DNA from: Metellina segmentata
Lineage: Eukaryota > Arthropoda > Arachnida > Araneae > Tetragnathidae
Direction of reading: 5' to 3'
Assembly (NCBI GenBank): GCA_947359465.1
Contig: OX375876.1
Span: 86,086,184 to 86,150,183 of the forward strand
DNA length: 64,000 nucleotides
The notes under the pieces were generated by a model. The model saw only the letters and a program-made list of their open reading frames with translations, ran no database searches and had not been told where the DNA came from. This document shows positions 45,851 to 56,554 of this stretch, piece by piece. Made by a program: the position numbers and the translations under genes. How positions within the stretch are numbered: position 1 is the first letter of the stretch; each line of letters starts with the position of its first letter.

Positions 45851-48800
45851 GGGGCAAAAAAGAAAATGAACTTTCAACTCAGAATAACATTGAATATAAA
45901 ACAATTGCTTAACACATTTCATTTTTGTCACGTATTTCACGAGTATTGATGGAAAAACAACCTTTACAGCAAAAATGTTCTACCAGTATTGCTCTAAAAC
46001 ATTTTTTTTTTCCAAAACAAATTAAATTATTATGTTTATGTTTGAACTGTAATTTTTTTAAATTTTTTGTCATGAAGAATAATTCATGAAAATTTGATTG
46101 ATATGAAATTCAAATGTATATTGAAGTGATATGAAAAATTGATAGACAAAATATGAATTGATATAAATATTGAAAAAGGTATTTATAAAATTAAATTTTA
46201 CATAGCTTTTATTTTGTAATGGAACTCGAAAACACCTTAAAAAATCTAATTAATCATTAAAGTGTAATTTTGCTATTTGATTCATCACAACGTCACACTG
46301 TTTTGTTTTAAAATTGTGTTCAAGATTTCAATCAAAAAAACTTACTTTGGAATAGAAACGATAAAAAAAAAATTCAATGCGGCAAAATAAACCCTGTCGA
46401 TACATTTGTTTATTTTTATTTTCTTTTTTTATCTACCAATTTATTTGAATTGCAAAATACCAAGTCAAGCCAATTTATCAAAGACTATACTGTCTGGAGA
46501 TTGAGGCATCTTCGGGGCCAGGTTCTCCAGGACCTCATGAACATTTCTTTATAAATTTAATTTAGAATTCTAAGTTTGTGAATGTGATTAAAGACAGCGC
46601 AAAGACTCTATTTCAAAATTTTCTAAGTAAGTTCAAACTCGACACGCTTACTCAAGTCTTTCGTTTCTCAGAATTCTGATTTTTTTTCACTGACCATAAT
46701 TTCATTTATGTTTGTATTTATGTGTTCCAGCCTTTTACATATTGTAGATATATTATTTAGGAGTTAGATTTTAATGAATTATTTTTATTTATTTAAATAT
46801 GATTAGACATGTTTAAATTCTTCACGGTAAATGTATGTTTAGAACAACTTTCCTTACATCTGGTTTCCTTAATTCTGTTTCATTAAAAGAAAAGTGGTTC
46901 GAAGTGGTTAGGGGGCTCGACATGGTTAAAAACATTTAATTTTGCAGTACTTGCATTTTGTAAGGAAATTAGTATATTTGATGCGCAAAACGAAAAATAC
47001 CACTGATAACAACGATGTTATTTTACCACTTTATATAAGGCAACGTCCAAATTAATGTTTCATTTTCTGATTTTGTAACAAATTATTTATTGTGTGAAAA
47101 ATATTACTAAATACATGGGTTCGTTTCTTGGTGGTATGTGTATGTAGCGTCCAACTTCTATAATAGTCATTGATTAAATGACTGATTTATATAGAATTTC
47201 ATTTAATAAAAATAATTCAAACGTGATAAACATAATTTTTTAGTTAAGAGATTAAGGTCTTGCTTTAAGAAGAGAATAACACTAAAAGTTATCTAAAATT
47301 TTCTACAGTTAATGTTAAAACAAGACGTTTGTAACCATACATTGTAATTCGATTTATTTTGTATTTTGACGTAGATTTCAATTGCAATTAAAATTAGTGA
47401 ACTTGCTTTTATTTTGTAAGTTTCAATTTATAGTATCGTATTTAGATCGGAATGAAAGTAAAGATTCATGGTAAAGAAACAGCATCTATTATTCTACATA
47501 GATAAAAAATCTCCATTTAGATACACGATCTCTGAGTTGACAAAAAATGCCATAAAGAATCGATTTAAAGCTGCTTGACAGTTAGAGTAAAACGAATTTT
47601 AGATACAACTTTGCTGATCCTGAAATATTATCACTATATTTTAACAAGGACAGTTGAAAAATTGAAAGATTTTATCTTAAGTCACAGATCATCGAGTATC
47701 TGTACTTTACGAGTTGAAACTATTCTTTTGCGACTGTGTTATCTCAATGCTATTACTTTTCTTGTCTTCTATTTTTTGTTTTCTTCTAAAATCACGGTAA
47801 AATTGACCTTCCGATTTTTGAAAAGAAAAAAAAACTGTTATCGATTACGTTTGCTATGCGTCTCTACTGAAGACATTTTATTTTAAAACAAGCTGTTATT
47901 TCACATGCAAAGTGGAATTTTCAAGCATAAGATATATTACTAGAAACGAAATTGCTCATGAATTTCATATTAATGATTTGTCAGGCAATCAGCACTCTTG
48001 CACACGGAATAATCACATTCCTTGTGTAAAAAATCGTAAATATTGATGAGAAAACTGGCCTCAATAATACGCTGTAAGTATGTCATGTTTGCAGGAAATG
48101 AATGACATACACAATCACTTCAAAACTAAAAATTGACTTCAGTGATAGTCATCTTACTATCACTTTTGGTAGTTTTGTCTTACAATATAGAGCGATGCTT
48201 GTGAAATAGATAATATGGATGGATACAGAAAGCAAACGCATTTTGTTCAAATTATATTGTAGAAGTTATAAAAATGCAAGTTGGAGTTTAAGAAATTATT
48301 TCCTGCTCACTTATTGTTTTCTATAATTGTATTTTTTATATTTGCATTTTTTCCGATTGAGAAAATACCTTCTTAAGATAATTTCCAATCCACGCTTGTC
48401 TAACTCGAGCAACAACGGGTTGTTATGCTGGCCAAATATATGAATAATAAATAGTTATACATGCACGAATAATAAATAAATCTAAATATATGAATAAGAA
48501 ATAAGTCTACATACATGAATAATAAATAATTCTAGATGCATGGGGTGTGAAGAGATTGCATTCATGGAGAACATTACAAGCACTATTTTGGTGTTAACTA
48601 TCATTATTTGGAAACAAAAGTGCAGTTTTCTCATTATTTGGTAAACAAAATATACACGAATCTGAGAGAAAGGAATTATTTTGCATATTTAAACGACAAA
48701 CAAACAGAGCATAAATGTGGATTTAGTGATTTTTCAAAAGAATTCATGTATTGTTTAAGCAATAAAAATACTGGCAGGTACTTGTAATATAAGTAAGTCA

Positions 48801-49399
48801 CTTGTCAAAAACTTGTTAGAAGTGAAGTTGCTCAATTTTTGGGAAAATGCATTTTTGTCTGGAATAGTATTTTAGATATAAACTCTGCGTTCTTAAAATA
48901 AAAGTGACTGTCTAAGCTAAGTGCAGTCTCCTCCTCGAATTCGAAAAATCTCTTTTATTCAGAATTGAAAGGAACGTAGCAAACTAAAAAAGTTTAGCAA
49001 ACAATGTGTCAAATGCTACAAGCTGCTAAAATTTCAGAGTTTTGAACTTGTTTAAACATTTTCCGTTTGGTATGCTCTAAGAAAAAAATATTCCGATGTC
49101 ATAGTTCCAGAAATCTTGTCAATTTAGTTTAGGATTCGCAGCAAAGTTTTTAGATTGTTGGAGAATGATTCTCGTATCAGCAGAATGAACTTCTCAAAAA
49201 TGAACTGCCTAACTTGACTATCTTTTACTCATATTCTTCATGAATATATTATTTTGCGATTCTTATCAATAGACTAATTACATAACGCTGTTCTGTTATG
49301 TATGGGAGGGTGTCTTTTATAAAGTTATGAGGCCGTGTTTGTGGTAGTACATACTTCCAATTTTATTACGAAACTGACGCTATTTGGCAAATTTTTCGA
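45851..49399. other. AT-rich DNA, nothing firm
   Basis: A few T-rich runs, an open frame at 47575-47886 plus with no known family, and the ATGAATAATAAATA short tandem run at 48430-48545. No gene or element could be supported. Confidence 0.35.
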
Positions 49400-49938
49400 A
49401 TGGGATTTCAACACTCCATTTATGAGAGGAGGTTTGAATGTAAGCAAACAATACATCCGAAGATGAGCATTTTAGATCTAAGGATTTTACTTTACAGCCA
49501 AGGAATGGATACAGGAAACACGTTATACCTCAAAGACACCATCCACCAAATACACCAATTGGCTGATGCTCTGGCAAAAGAAGCAAGACTTTTAAACACC
49601 AACAAGGTTACTCAGTCTCTAGGGCAAAATTCAATGATAGGAAAATCAAAATCAGACACCAAATCCCCGAAATCAGTACCAGTAGAACTCTCGCCAGCAC
49701 ACTAACAAGACTCCGTACGGGACACTTTAGGGGGATGAAGATTAATAAAGACGGGACTAGGACTTACTGCCTCTTCAAAAACTGCCCAGACATAGAACTA
49801 ACCCCCAAACATCTTTTCACCTGTCCCGATATTTTGGCGCAATTGCAGCAAATAAGTGACAATCCGCTGGAGGACTTATACGAAGAAAATTGCCTTCAAA
49901 TCGCAGATGCTGCATATGGGACCTTTGGTCCTATTTAA
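49400..49938 (+). pseudogene. LINE ORF2 fragment: RNase H end and C-terminal zinc knuckle
   Basis: The first frame contains LADALAKEARLLN (49558-49598), the last catalytic-Asp region of a LINE RNase H domain. After a frame change near 49630 the sequence reads IPEISTSRTLASTLTRLRTG, then HFRGMKINKDGTRTY. It ends with CPDIELTPKHLFTCP, a C..C..H..C knuckle-like C-terminal region, and stops at 49938. It belongs to a different LINE family from the intact one at 56354, in plus orientation. Reverse transcriptase and endonuclease are missing, so it is 5'-truncated and dead. Confidence 0.8.
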
Positions 49939-50289
49939 ATTTATTTTCTCTCCATGACACGACACCAACCAACCATCCTATATTTATTGTCCAAAAAAAT
50001 ATATCGTAAAATTTATAATGGATTCATTATTTGCTTAGATTTTTTAAAACTGAAAACATGAGTAACCCTAGTGTTCAAAATTGCAACACCATTAAGTGCA
50101 AATCTAATTACTCTCCATGAGTAATTTAGAGTTGGATGAAATTAACGTCAAACATCTTGAAATGGAAGCCATAAATCAAATCAATTTCTAATTGTAAGCA
50201 TTTTATTCGATTTCAGATTTAAACTGAAAATCTGACATAATGACAATACGGATGAACTGTTTGAGTACATGTGGTAGTTGGTACTACAT
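49939..50289. other. Probable 3' flank of the LINE fragment
   Basis: AT-rich sequence after the stop. The 3' UTR of the LINE fragment probably occupies part of it, but no poly(A) or tandem tail could be pinned down. Confidence 0.3.
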
Positions 50290-50691
50290 TAAAGTCTCAC
50301 TGGAGCAACTCTATGGGCTATTGACGACAGTCCGGTAATTGGTAATTTTAGTTAACGTCGCACTAGAGTAACAAAACGGGCTATTGACGACGGTCCGGGA
50401 ACAATCCCTTAAGGGAAAGATCCAAGGACAACACCTCGTAATTTTGAACCACGGTCAGATGACGAAGCAACACCTGAGCTGGCACTCCACTCTCCAAACT
50501 TCCACGAGAACCCAACGTGAGGACTTCGGGCCACGACAGATTTAAGGTGCACCAGCCGCCTCTACACCATACGCTTACAAACATCCATGCCCGGACCCGT
50601 ATTCTAACCAGGAACCTTCTGATCTAGTGGCTAACACCTTAACCACTATAGCGGTTGGTCGGCGACGACAGTCCGGAATCAATCCCCAAGA
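50290..50691 (-). mobile_element. SINE-A cluster: one full copy between two partial copies
   Basis: A full copy at about 50351-50662 runs from the 3' end (plus strand TTAACGTCGCACTAGAGTAA) to a tRNA-like head (minus strand CCGACCAACCGCTATAGTGG). A 3' scrap (GTCTCACTGGAGCAAC to GACGACAGTCCGG) lies at 50290-50335, and another (GGCGACGACAGTCCGGAATC) abuts the head at 50662-50691. All are in the same orientation. Head-to-tail SINE copies like this arise from repeated insertion into, or unequal exchange between, older copies. Confidence 0.8.
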
Positions 50692-50930
50692 TTGAGTGCA
50701 ATTGGAATTTTTTAAAAGCAAAATAAGGCATTCATCCCTATCTAGCAACCGTGATACACAGTGTGTTGATGGTTCTACACCTACAGTACATTTGCCTGTT
50801 TATGTTTAAGTTGCAAACAACAACAACGTTTTTTCTTAAGGCGCTTTAAATTTTTTTTCTTTCATAATACCAGTCGATAGAACGTTCCCATCATGACATT
50901 ACAAGGATGGCTTTCGGAATCATTTTGCGT
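50692..50930. other. Spacer between SINE copies
   Basis: No recognisable element. Confidence 0.3.
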
Positions 50931-51114
50931 AAACCCATCACGAGTGTGAATTCACATTACACCTCACATTTTTACCATACATTCTAAGCACAATCCGATT
51001 ATAGGAACCCCATATTCATTTAGGAAGGACACACACCCCTATCTTACCTGGATTTAGACCAGGAATCTTTCGATCCAGAAGACAGGACCCTGACCACTAG
51101 ACCGATTGTTCGGA
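50931..51114 (-). mobile_element. SINE-B copy, tRNA-Glu-like head
   Basis: The minus strand starts CGAACAATCGGTCTAGTGGT, then CAGGGTCCTGTC and CTGGATCGAAAGATTCCTGG. The family end is GGTGTAATGTGAATTCAC, the same order as at 30962-31165. The A-box-like segment is tRNA-Glu-like. The B box is altered. It is diverged from the other copy by numerous substitutions. Confidence 0.72.
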
Positions 51115-52030
51115 ACACTTTTAAATATAAATGTACTAAACCTGAATTTTAGTTCCATTCAACTCTATGGAATATCTTTTCTGCATACCAACATCTCCTG
51201 CCATTCTACTTTGAAAAAACAAAGCAGTAAACGTAACAAGCATGTGATGAATTGCTACAAGAAAGCTTTCTGTAGACGAGCATAACATTTCGATTTATCA
51301 AACGGTGCTTGATGTGTCTTAAATTCCCCTGAAAACAAATGAAGCGTAACAGACCACCTAAATAACTTTTGAAAGTTTCTTGGAGCCAGTCGATGGGAAA
51401 AATAAGACTTAATCCGATACTACTTAAGATAGGCCATTACTCCCCGCACAATGCCAGCCCCTTTTCTGATCCACCCCTATCAAAAATTATGGCTGACCAT
51501 AAGCAGAAAGCAAAACAAAATGGAGACGGTCGTTAGAAAGAGTTACTGAAGAGTCCTCTTTTCAACTACATCATAAAAGATTTGAGCTCAGGAAGGATTA
51601 CCATTGCAAGAAGATGCATTGCTGCTGCGATGGGGACGGGAGAAAAAGATTTGAGAAAAACCCACGTCGTGGCTGGTTTGCTTTCCATCTTTTATCACGC
51701 AATTTGCCTGCTCGTAAACTAATTCTTCGCGTGGTGTATCTAGGAACATTACTTTGGGGCATGACATTCATGACTAATATGTATTTGGGTGAAGCGCATG
51801 TTTGCAATATGTCAAGGGCGTATAATTCGATAGATTGTTGGAATCGGTAACAAGGGTCATATAAAAAGCTAATTTTAGAATTTCTATAATAGTACAATGC
51901 ACAACTACTAAGATCATAACAATGACATCCCTAGTCCAAAATACAGAGACTACAAACTTGTGTGAAGGTACTACATTCCAAAGTACTCTACCAATAATTT
52001 ATCTTTAACATCTCACCACTATTTTAGGAG
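51115..52030. other. Unknown stretch with overlapping short frames
   Basis: 51590-51850 is GC-richer and open on both strands (51614-51850 plus, 51598-51897 minus). Neither product resembles a family I know. No repeat partner in the window. Confidence 0.3.
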
Positions 52031-52336
52031 GGCTGTTGTAGCTCAATTGGAAGACCCACCGGATTAGCAATCAGATCGTTGTGAGTACGATACTAGGACC
52101 AGCCAAAGATCGTCGACTTCATGGGGAATGGTGCACTTTAAATATGTAGTGGCCTCAAATGTCTTCCGTTGGCGCGGTGTGGAAGTTTGGAGAGTGGGGT
52201 GCCACCTCTGGTGTTGTTCTTGTCATCTCATTGTGGTTCGAAATAACGAGGCCTAGGTCCTTGGATCTTTCCATTCCGGATTAATCCTGGACAGTCACCA
52301 ATAACCCGCTGCGTTGTTCCAGAGCGATGTTAATTA
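52031..52336 (+). mobile_element. SINE-A copy, plus orientation
   Basis: It begins GGGCTGTTGTAGCTCAATTG with a recognisable A box (TAGCTCAATTGG), then GATTAGCAATCAGATCG and a worn B box. The body includes GCGCGGTGTGGAAGTTTGGA, GAGTGGGGTGCCACCTCTGG, GGTTCGAAATAACGAGG and CGCTGCGTTGTTCCAGAGCG. It ends GATGTTAATTAAA. Same length and block order as the minus-oriented copies. This is the only plus-strand SINE-A in the window. Confidence 0.82.
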
Positions 52337-52464
52337 AATACGTACCACAAAAAGTTCATGAACTGAGACACTAAAACTCCATCTTTGTGTCTGATTAAAT
52401 CTGATATAAATGGGTGAATGAAGTGCATTATTCTGAATTGTAAATATGCAAATGGGATGACATA

Positions 52465-53036
52465 CACTACCCTTCAATAATGAAGTGGAAAGCCAGCGGA
52501 TTTGCATAAAATCCGACTAACTGTTTGGGGGGGATTTTCGTGGTATGGCCTGGGACTTTTGGATGTTGTTCCTGGTTAATTGAACGCTGACGCATACATA
52601 AACATTTTGGAAAATCATGTTCTTCCTACGCTCTGGCAATTTTATGGAATGGACGAATGTTACTTCCAGAACGACAACGCTCCATGTCATGTTGCAGCCT
52701 CTGTCAATCAGTGGTATCAAGATATGGATGTAAAACGTCTTCCCTGGCCTGCACAGAGTCCCGACCTAAACCCCAAAAAACATTAATTGTGGGACGAGTT
52801 AGAGCGACGCTTACAGACCAGGGAACCACATCCGAAATCTACAGCCGAGCTGGTGACATTCTTGCAGCAGGAATGGACACAAATACCCATAGATGTGTTT
52901 CAAAACCTTGTTGAAAAAATGCGCAGAAGGGTTGCTAGTGTAATTGCAGCACATGGGGGACCACCCCCCTTAAAAGCATCTATACTTTCCCTTATGCCAT
53001 CACATCTTGCAGTCCGGTCCATTATTGTAAGGTAGT
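52465..53036 (+). pseudogene. Tc1-like transposase pseudogene, catalytic Glu lost
   Basis: The plus strand runs from a worn VMVWG-region (near 52525) through MNADAYINILENHVLPTLWQ, YFQNDNAPCHVAASVNQWY (second Asp kept) and LPWPAQSPDLNP. Where Tc1 enzymes have P-I-E-H-L-W, it reads P-K-K-H-stop-L-W, so the catalytic Glu is Lys and a stop follows. The C-terminal part continues in the same frame (WDELERRLQTREPHP to VASVIAAHGG). The N-terminal half and first Asp are missing, and no terminal repeats were found. The tail is duplicated at 53115-53300. Confidence 0.85.
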
Positions 53037-53114
53037 ATATTTCCGATTTCTTTAATGATGACGCGATCAATATCCGAAAGGTTTGTACTAATGATGAGAA
53101 ACGTTATCTGGTAA

Positions 53115-53300
53115 AGTACCCATAGCAGTGTTTCAAAACCTTGCTGTGACACAAATACGCATAGCTGTGTTTCAAAACCTTGTTGAAAGTATGCCCAGAA
53201 GGGCTGCTAGCGTAATTGCAGAACTTGGGGTACCATCCCCTATTAAAGCATTAATTATTTCCCTTATTCCATCACATCTTGCTGTCCGGTAAATTATTGT
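53115..53300 (+). pseudogene. Duplicate of the Tc1 C-terminal tail
   Basis: CATAGCTGTGTTTCAAAACC to TTGTTGAAAGTATGCCCAG, then GCTAGCGTAATTGCAGAAC and CCATCACATCTTGCTGTCCG, repeat 52885-53025. A third short piece (GCAGTGTTTCAAAACCTTGC) lies at 53129-53148. Between the pieces is the ATGATGAGAA-type repeat related to 22125-22345. Confidence 0.8.
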
Positions 53301-53654
53301 AGAGTATATACATCTACATTGACGAGAAAAACGTAACTTAACCACTATTTTAAACGGTTACAACCTCAAATTTAAACGAGAGCCCCGTTGTACGATTTAC
53401 ATAATCGAATATATTTAGTATAAAGCAGGTGCGCTTCAATGTTTTGGATTAGTGACGTAAGAGGATATGACCTTCTAAAGAAATAGAGGGAGCATATGCG
53501 CAGAGGTTTGTGTTATGTCTTTCTATCGCTCGGTCTGAATAGATGTCAGATGATAGTGAGAAAAGGCATGAATCTTAAATTATTGATTTGTTAAAGTCGT
53601 TATGCACTGTGATCAGAAACACAAGTCTGACCTTCGATAGAGTCGATTAATCTG
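53301..53654. other. Intronic DNA with a worn piece of the 211-bp repeat
   Basis: AAGGCATGAATCTTAAATTA and the following AACACAAGTCTGACCTTCG echo units of the 13805-14737 arrays, including their order. No gene seen. Confidence 0.45.
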
Positions 53655-53658
53655 TTAA

Positions 53659-54525
53659 GGTATCTGACTACGTTCGGAGTACTTTTTTTTCTCAAGTGAT
53701 TCAATAGCAATTTTTCTTTTAAAAGTTGAATAACAGAAAAAAACACATTCTAACCAAGTAAAACTCTGAAAAATTATTTTTAAAAAAATGTACAAAATGT
53801 CTTGTTTTGGTCAAAAAAGGATGTTTACGAAAAACACTCTAATTTTCTGACTCATCACAATATTAACATAAAATTTTACAATAAGACTCTTAAATATATA
53901 AGCTAGTGGCTGAATCTGGATATAAGTTACATTTTATTCTAATCTGGAGTTATAAGGGATGACGTAAAAATATATGAATTTCAAAAATTTTTCTCTTCAA
54001 GATAACAACGTAATGACTGACAATTTTTTCTATTAAAGATACACATAAAATCCTACTTCAGGCACTAAAATATACATATAAGAACCATAGTATCAAATTT
54101 CAAAAAAATATATTAACTACTTTTTTAGTTATCATTGTTATCGTGCAATAATCTGGTTGAAAACAGCATTCAGAGAAAAAACATTTAAAGATTGAAAAGC
54201 AATTTTTTGAATACTAATCTATTTGCTCTAATAACAAATGATGACTGGAACATAGTACAGCTAAAAATCATAAACTGCATTTTAAATTTTTTAAATCCTG
54301 CGGGAAACCGAAACTTCAACCAACTTCCGACGCGCAAACACCATTTCCGGTCTGTAAACTTTGCATCAAGGTTTTTTTAAATTGAAATATCTTAACTTCT
54401 GTTGTCGTTAGAGACCAAACAAAAACTGTTTTGGAAAAAAAAAGAGTTCATATTTTAGAAATATTAAATTTAAAAAAAAATTTTAAATTTTGATCAAAAA
54501 TTGATTTTTAACGTAGTCAGGTACC
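53659..54525. mobile_element. 867-bp TTAA-type element
   Basis: The left end GGTATCTGACTACGTT is inverted at the right end AACGTAGTCAGGTACC with one mismatch. TTAA precedes the left end (53655-53658) and TTGA, a one-base decay, follows the right. The interior is AT-rich with a short GC-richer block near 54300-54360. No transposase. This is the third TTAA-type family in the window, alongside 3922/34613 and 36996. Confidence 0.8.
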
Positions 54526-54529
54526 TTGA

Positions 54530-55134
54530 GTCGATTGGTGGGTTCAAGTGATTTTCCCTTCAGAGATCTTACAACAACGACTATGTGCACATGATCTGCA
54601 TTATAAGGTCAATGATCTAGCACAAGTATGGGTTGTGCAACCACAAGGACTCATCCGTAAACTTCATTCTTAGCATGTAAACGCAGTGAAAAACCTGCAT
54701 CAGTATTCAGGATGAACATGCGGTATGCTAAGGATCCGCCTATTCTTATTTAAGTTTTGACAGTTACTCTTCTATTTTATGGTATCCAGTGCAGTGTCAT
54801 CACTTCAGTTGAGACATTTTTTAGTGTTCTCTTCTGTCTTTATTACCATTTTGTTTTTACTCATCTGTTTAGTAATCTCGAAGTACCTTTTGAATCTTTT
54901 TTTTCTCAGATTCAGGTCACTTCACTGTAAAATACCAGCTTAAAACCATTGCCGCGAGCAACAACTGCGAACTAGAATCATTGAATTTAAAACAATTGTT
55001 CAATATTTTGCTGACTGTAGGTGGCAACACTACTGCGTTAACTGACTTTTTTAGAACTCCTATTTTTTGTAGTAGAACGTGATATTTGTCACGAAAGCTG
55101 ATGAACGAACAACTGCAATGCTCAAACGTGTAAA
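54530..55134. other. Intronic DNA, nothing recognised
   Basis: No repeat or coding structure supported. Confidence 0.3.
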
Positions 55135-55795
55135 TATATTATTATAAAATAGGGGGCCCGTCCCCTCCTCGCTAACGCTCGCCAATCCCTTGAGGATTGC
55201 TTCGCAAACCTAATTGGTTCGCTGCTCGAACCTATGCTCGCTTTGCTCGCGTCAATGAAGACATGTGTCCTAGCAGAAAGGATTGTTGAGGACAAAATAT
55301 GATATTCCAAAAAAAAAATTTCAAATCTAAATTTGCTGTATTACAGAAAATAAAAATATAGTACCTCTGGAATCAGAATTCAAATGAAAACTTTGAGCAA
55401 ATTTGGACTCGAAATGATAGCGCTGATTGGAAATCGAATACCCAGCATGTTGTTTGTGCGTACATTTACCCAAGCACTCGAGCCACTCACACTTTTTCAT
55501 TGAGTTTGCTGTCGAAAATTGTAGTGCCAGCGTCTTGTTGATCTATAATTGTTGACCCTGAAAAGGACCGTTTTTTAAATGGCCCTGAAAAGATCCCCCG
55601 CTTTCTTTGATTTCTATTAACTGCAACAGCTCGACTAAATTTTTTTTTTCAATAAAATTTCATCCGATGACGCTATAAATTCAATTGAGGCGCGAGGTTT
55701 TATGGTAAACAAACAATCGTACAATGTTGCCAAAACACGATAACAAATAACGTCTTTTTTGCGTGCCACGTAAGAGAATTATATATATAGATATT
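55135..55795. mobile_element. Unclassified repeat with GCTCGC hairpin cluster
   Basis: It opens with GGGGGCCCGTCCCC. A dense set of small palindromes follows within 120 bp: AATCCCTTGAGGATT, and GCTCGCTTTGCTCGC, whose outer parts repeat GCTCGC. The segment ends near 55790 with GAGAATTATATATATAGAT, the sort of simple TA tail found at the 3' end of some non-LTR and Penelope-like elements. Composition is far from the surroundings. I cannot name the family or prove its borders. Confidence 0.45.
55554..55596 (-). other. Two histone-3'-end-like stem-loop motifs
   Basis: On the minus strand, GGTCCTTTTCAGGGTC (55569-55554) and GGATCTTTTCAGGGCC (55596-55581) resemble the metazoan histone mRNA stem-loop (GGYYCTTTTCAGRGCC). 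The first can form six pairs counting two G-U. The second has one mismatch. No histone coding sequence is present upstream on that strand, so this is a motif likeness inside a repeat and not a histone gene. Confidence 0.4.
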
Positions 55796-56336
55796 AATAC
55801 TAATAATAAATGATATAAGTTTGTATATAAAAAAAAGACCAATTTTGGCTAACAATTGCTAACTTTAAGCATATATTACTGTGAAGTATAGTACAAGGAG
55901 TTATTCCTGTTCAACAACCCGGGTATCAAAACAGAATTTGAAGCAAAAAAAGTGAAAAAGAAGGTTAGATCAATTTATTGCCTTTCCTAATTAATTATTG
56001 TTTTCAAAAACCTTACGCCTTAAGTTTTGCATGCCAGTGCTTCAAACATGATTTTAACATCGTTTACCATTCATCATTTTCATGAATGAAATTTAAGTTT
56101 ATGAATGAGCAATTTTTAATTTTCACGAAGTATGCATGGAGCTGCCAACAAGTTTTATTTGTATGATTTGTTTAACTTTAAAAGCCTGCGTGTATTCAAG
56201 GACGTTTTGCAAAGATACTATGAAAGATATTTTCAATTGATACAGAGACATGTGTAAAAAATAAACGTTCTTCTGTGGTTATTTTTTGTTACATAAAAAG
56301 AGGTTAAAATATTGTCTAGAATAAAATAGAAATTCG
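55796..56336. other. AT-rich DNA left of the LINE
   Basis: No repeat or coding region recognised up to the LINE target duplication. Confidence 0.35.
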
Positions 56337-56554
56337 GAGAAAAAACAAGGATTGGATTTGGATTTTGGGGTTTTATTGCGCAAGGTCCAAAAACGGACAA
56401 GCTGCGCCAAACGCAAGATAAAATCAATAGAAAGATAAAAACATTTTAATAAAATATGTAGTTAAGTCTTGCGTAAAAAATTTGATGGTAAAACGTATAA
56501 AAAATACGTAGATAATGTGGATGATATAAATATTGTGATGGAAAAAAGAAAATA

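Noticed and set aside
47575..47886. 103-codon plus-strand frame
   Set aside because: Leu/Ile/Phe-rich translation of AT-rich DNA with no motif; likely chance.
51598..51897. 99- and 78-codon overlapping frames
   Set aside because: No known family on either strand and no regulatory or splice context; likely chance openness in a GC-richer patch.
55554..55596. A histone gene 3' end
   Set aside because: The stem-loop-like motifs have no histone coding sequence upstream on the minus strand; reported only as a motif likeness.
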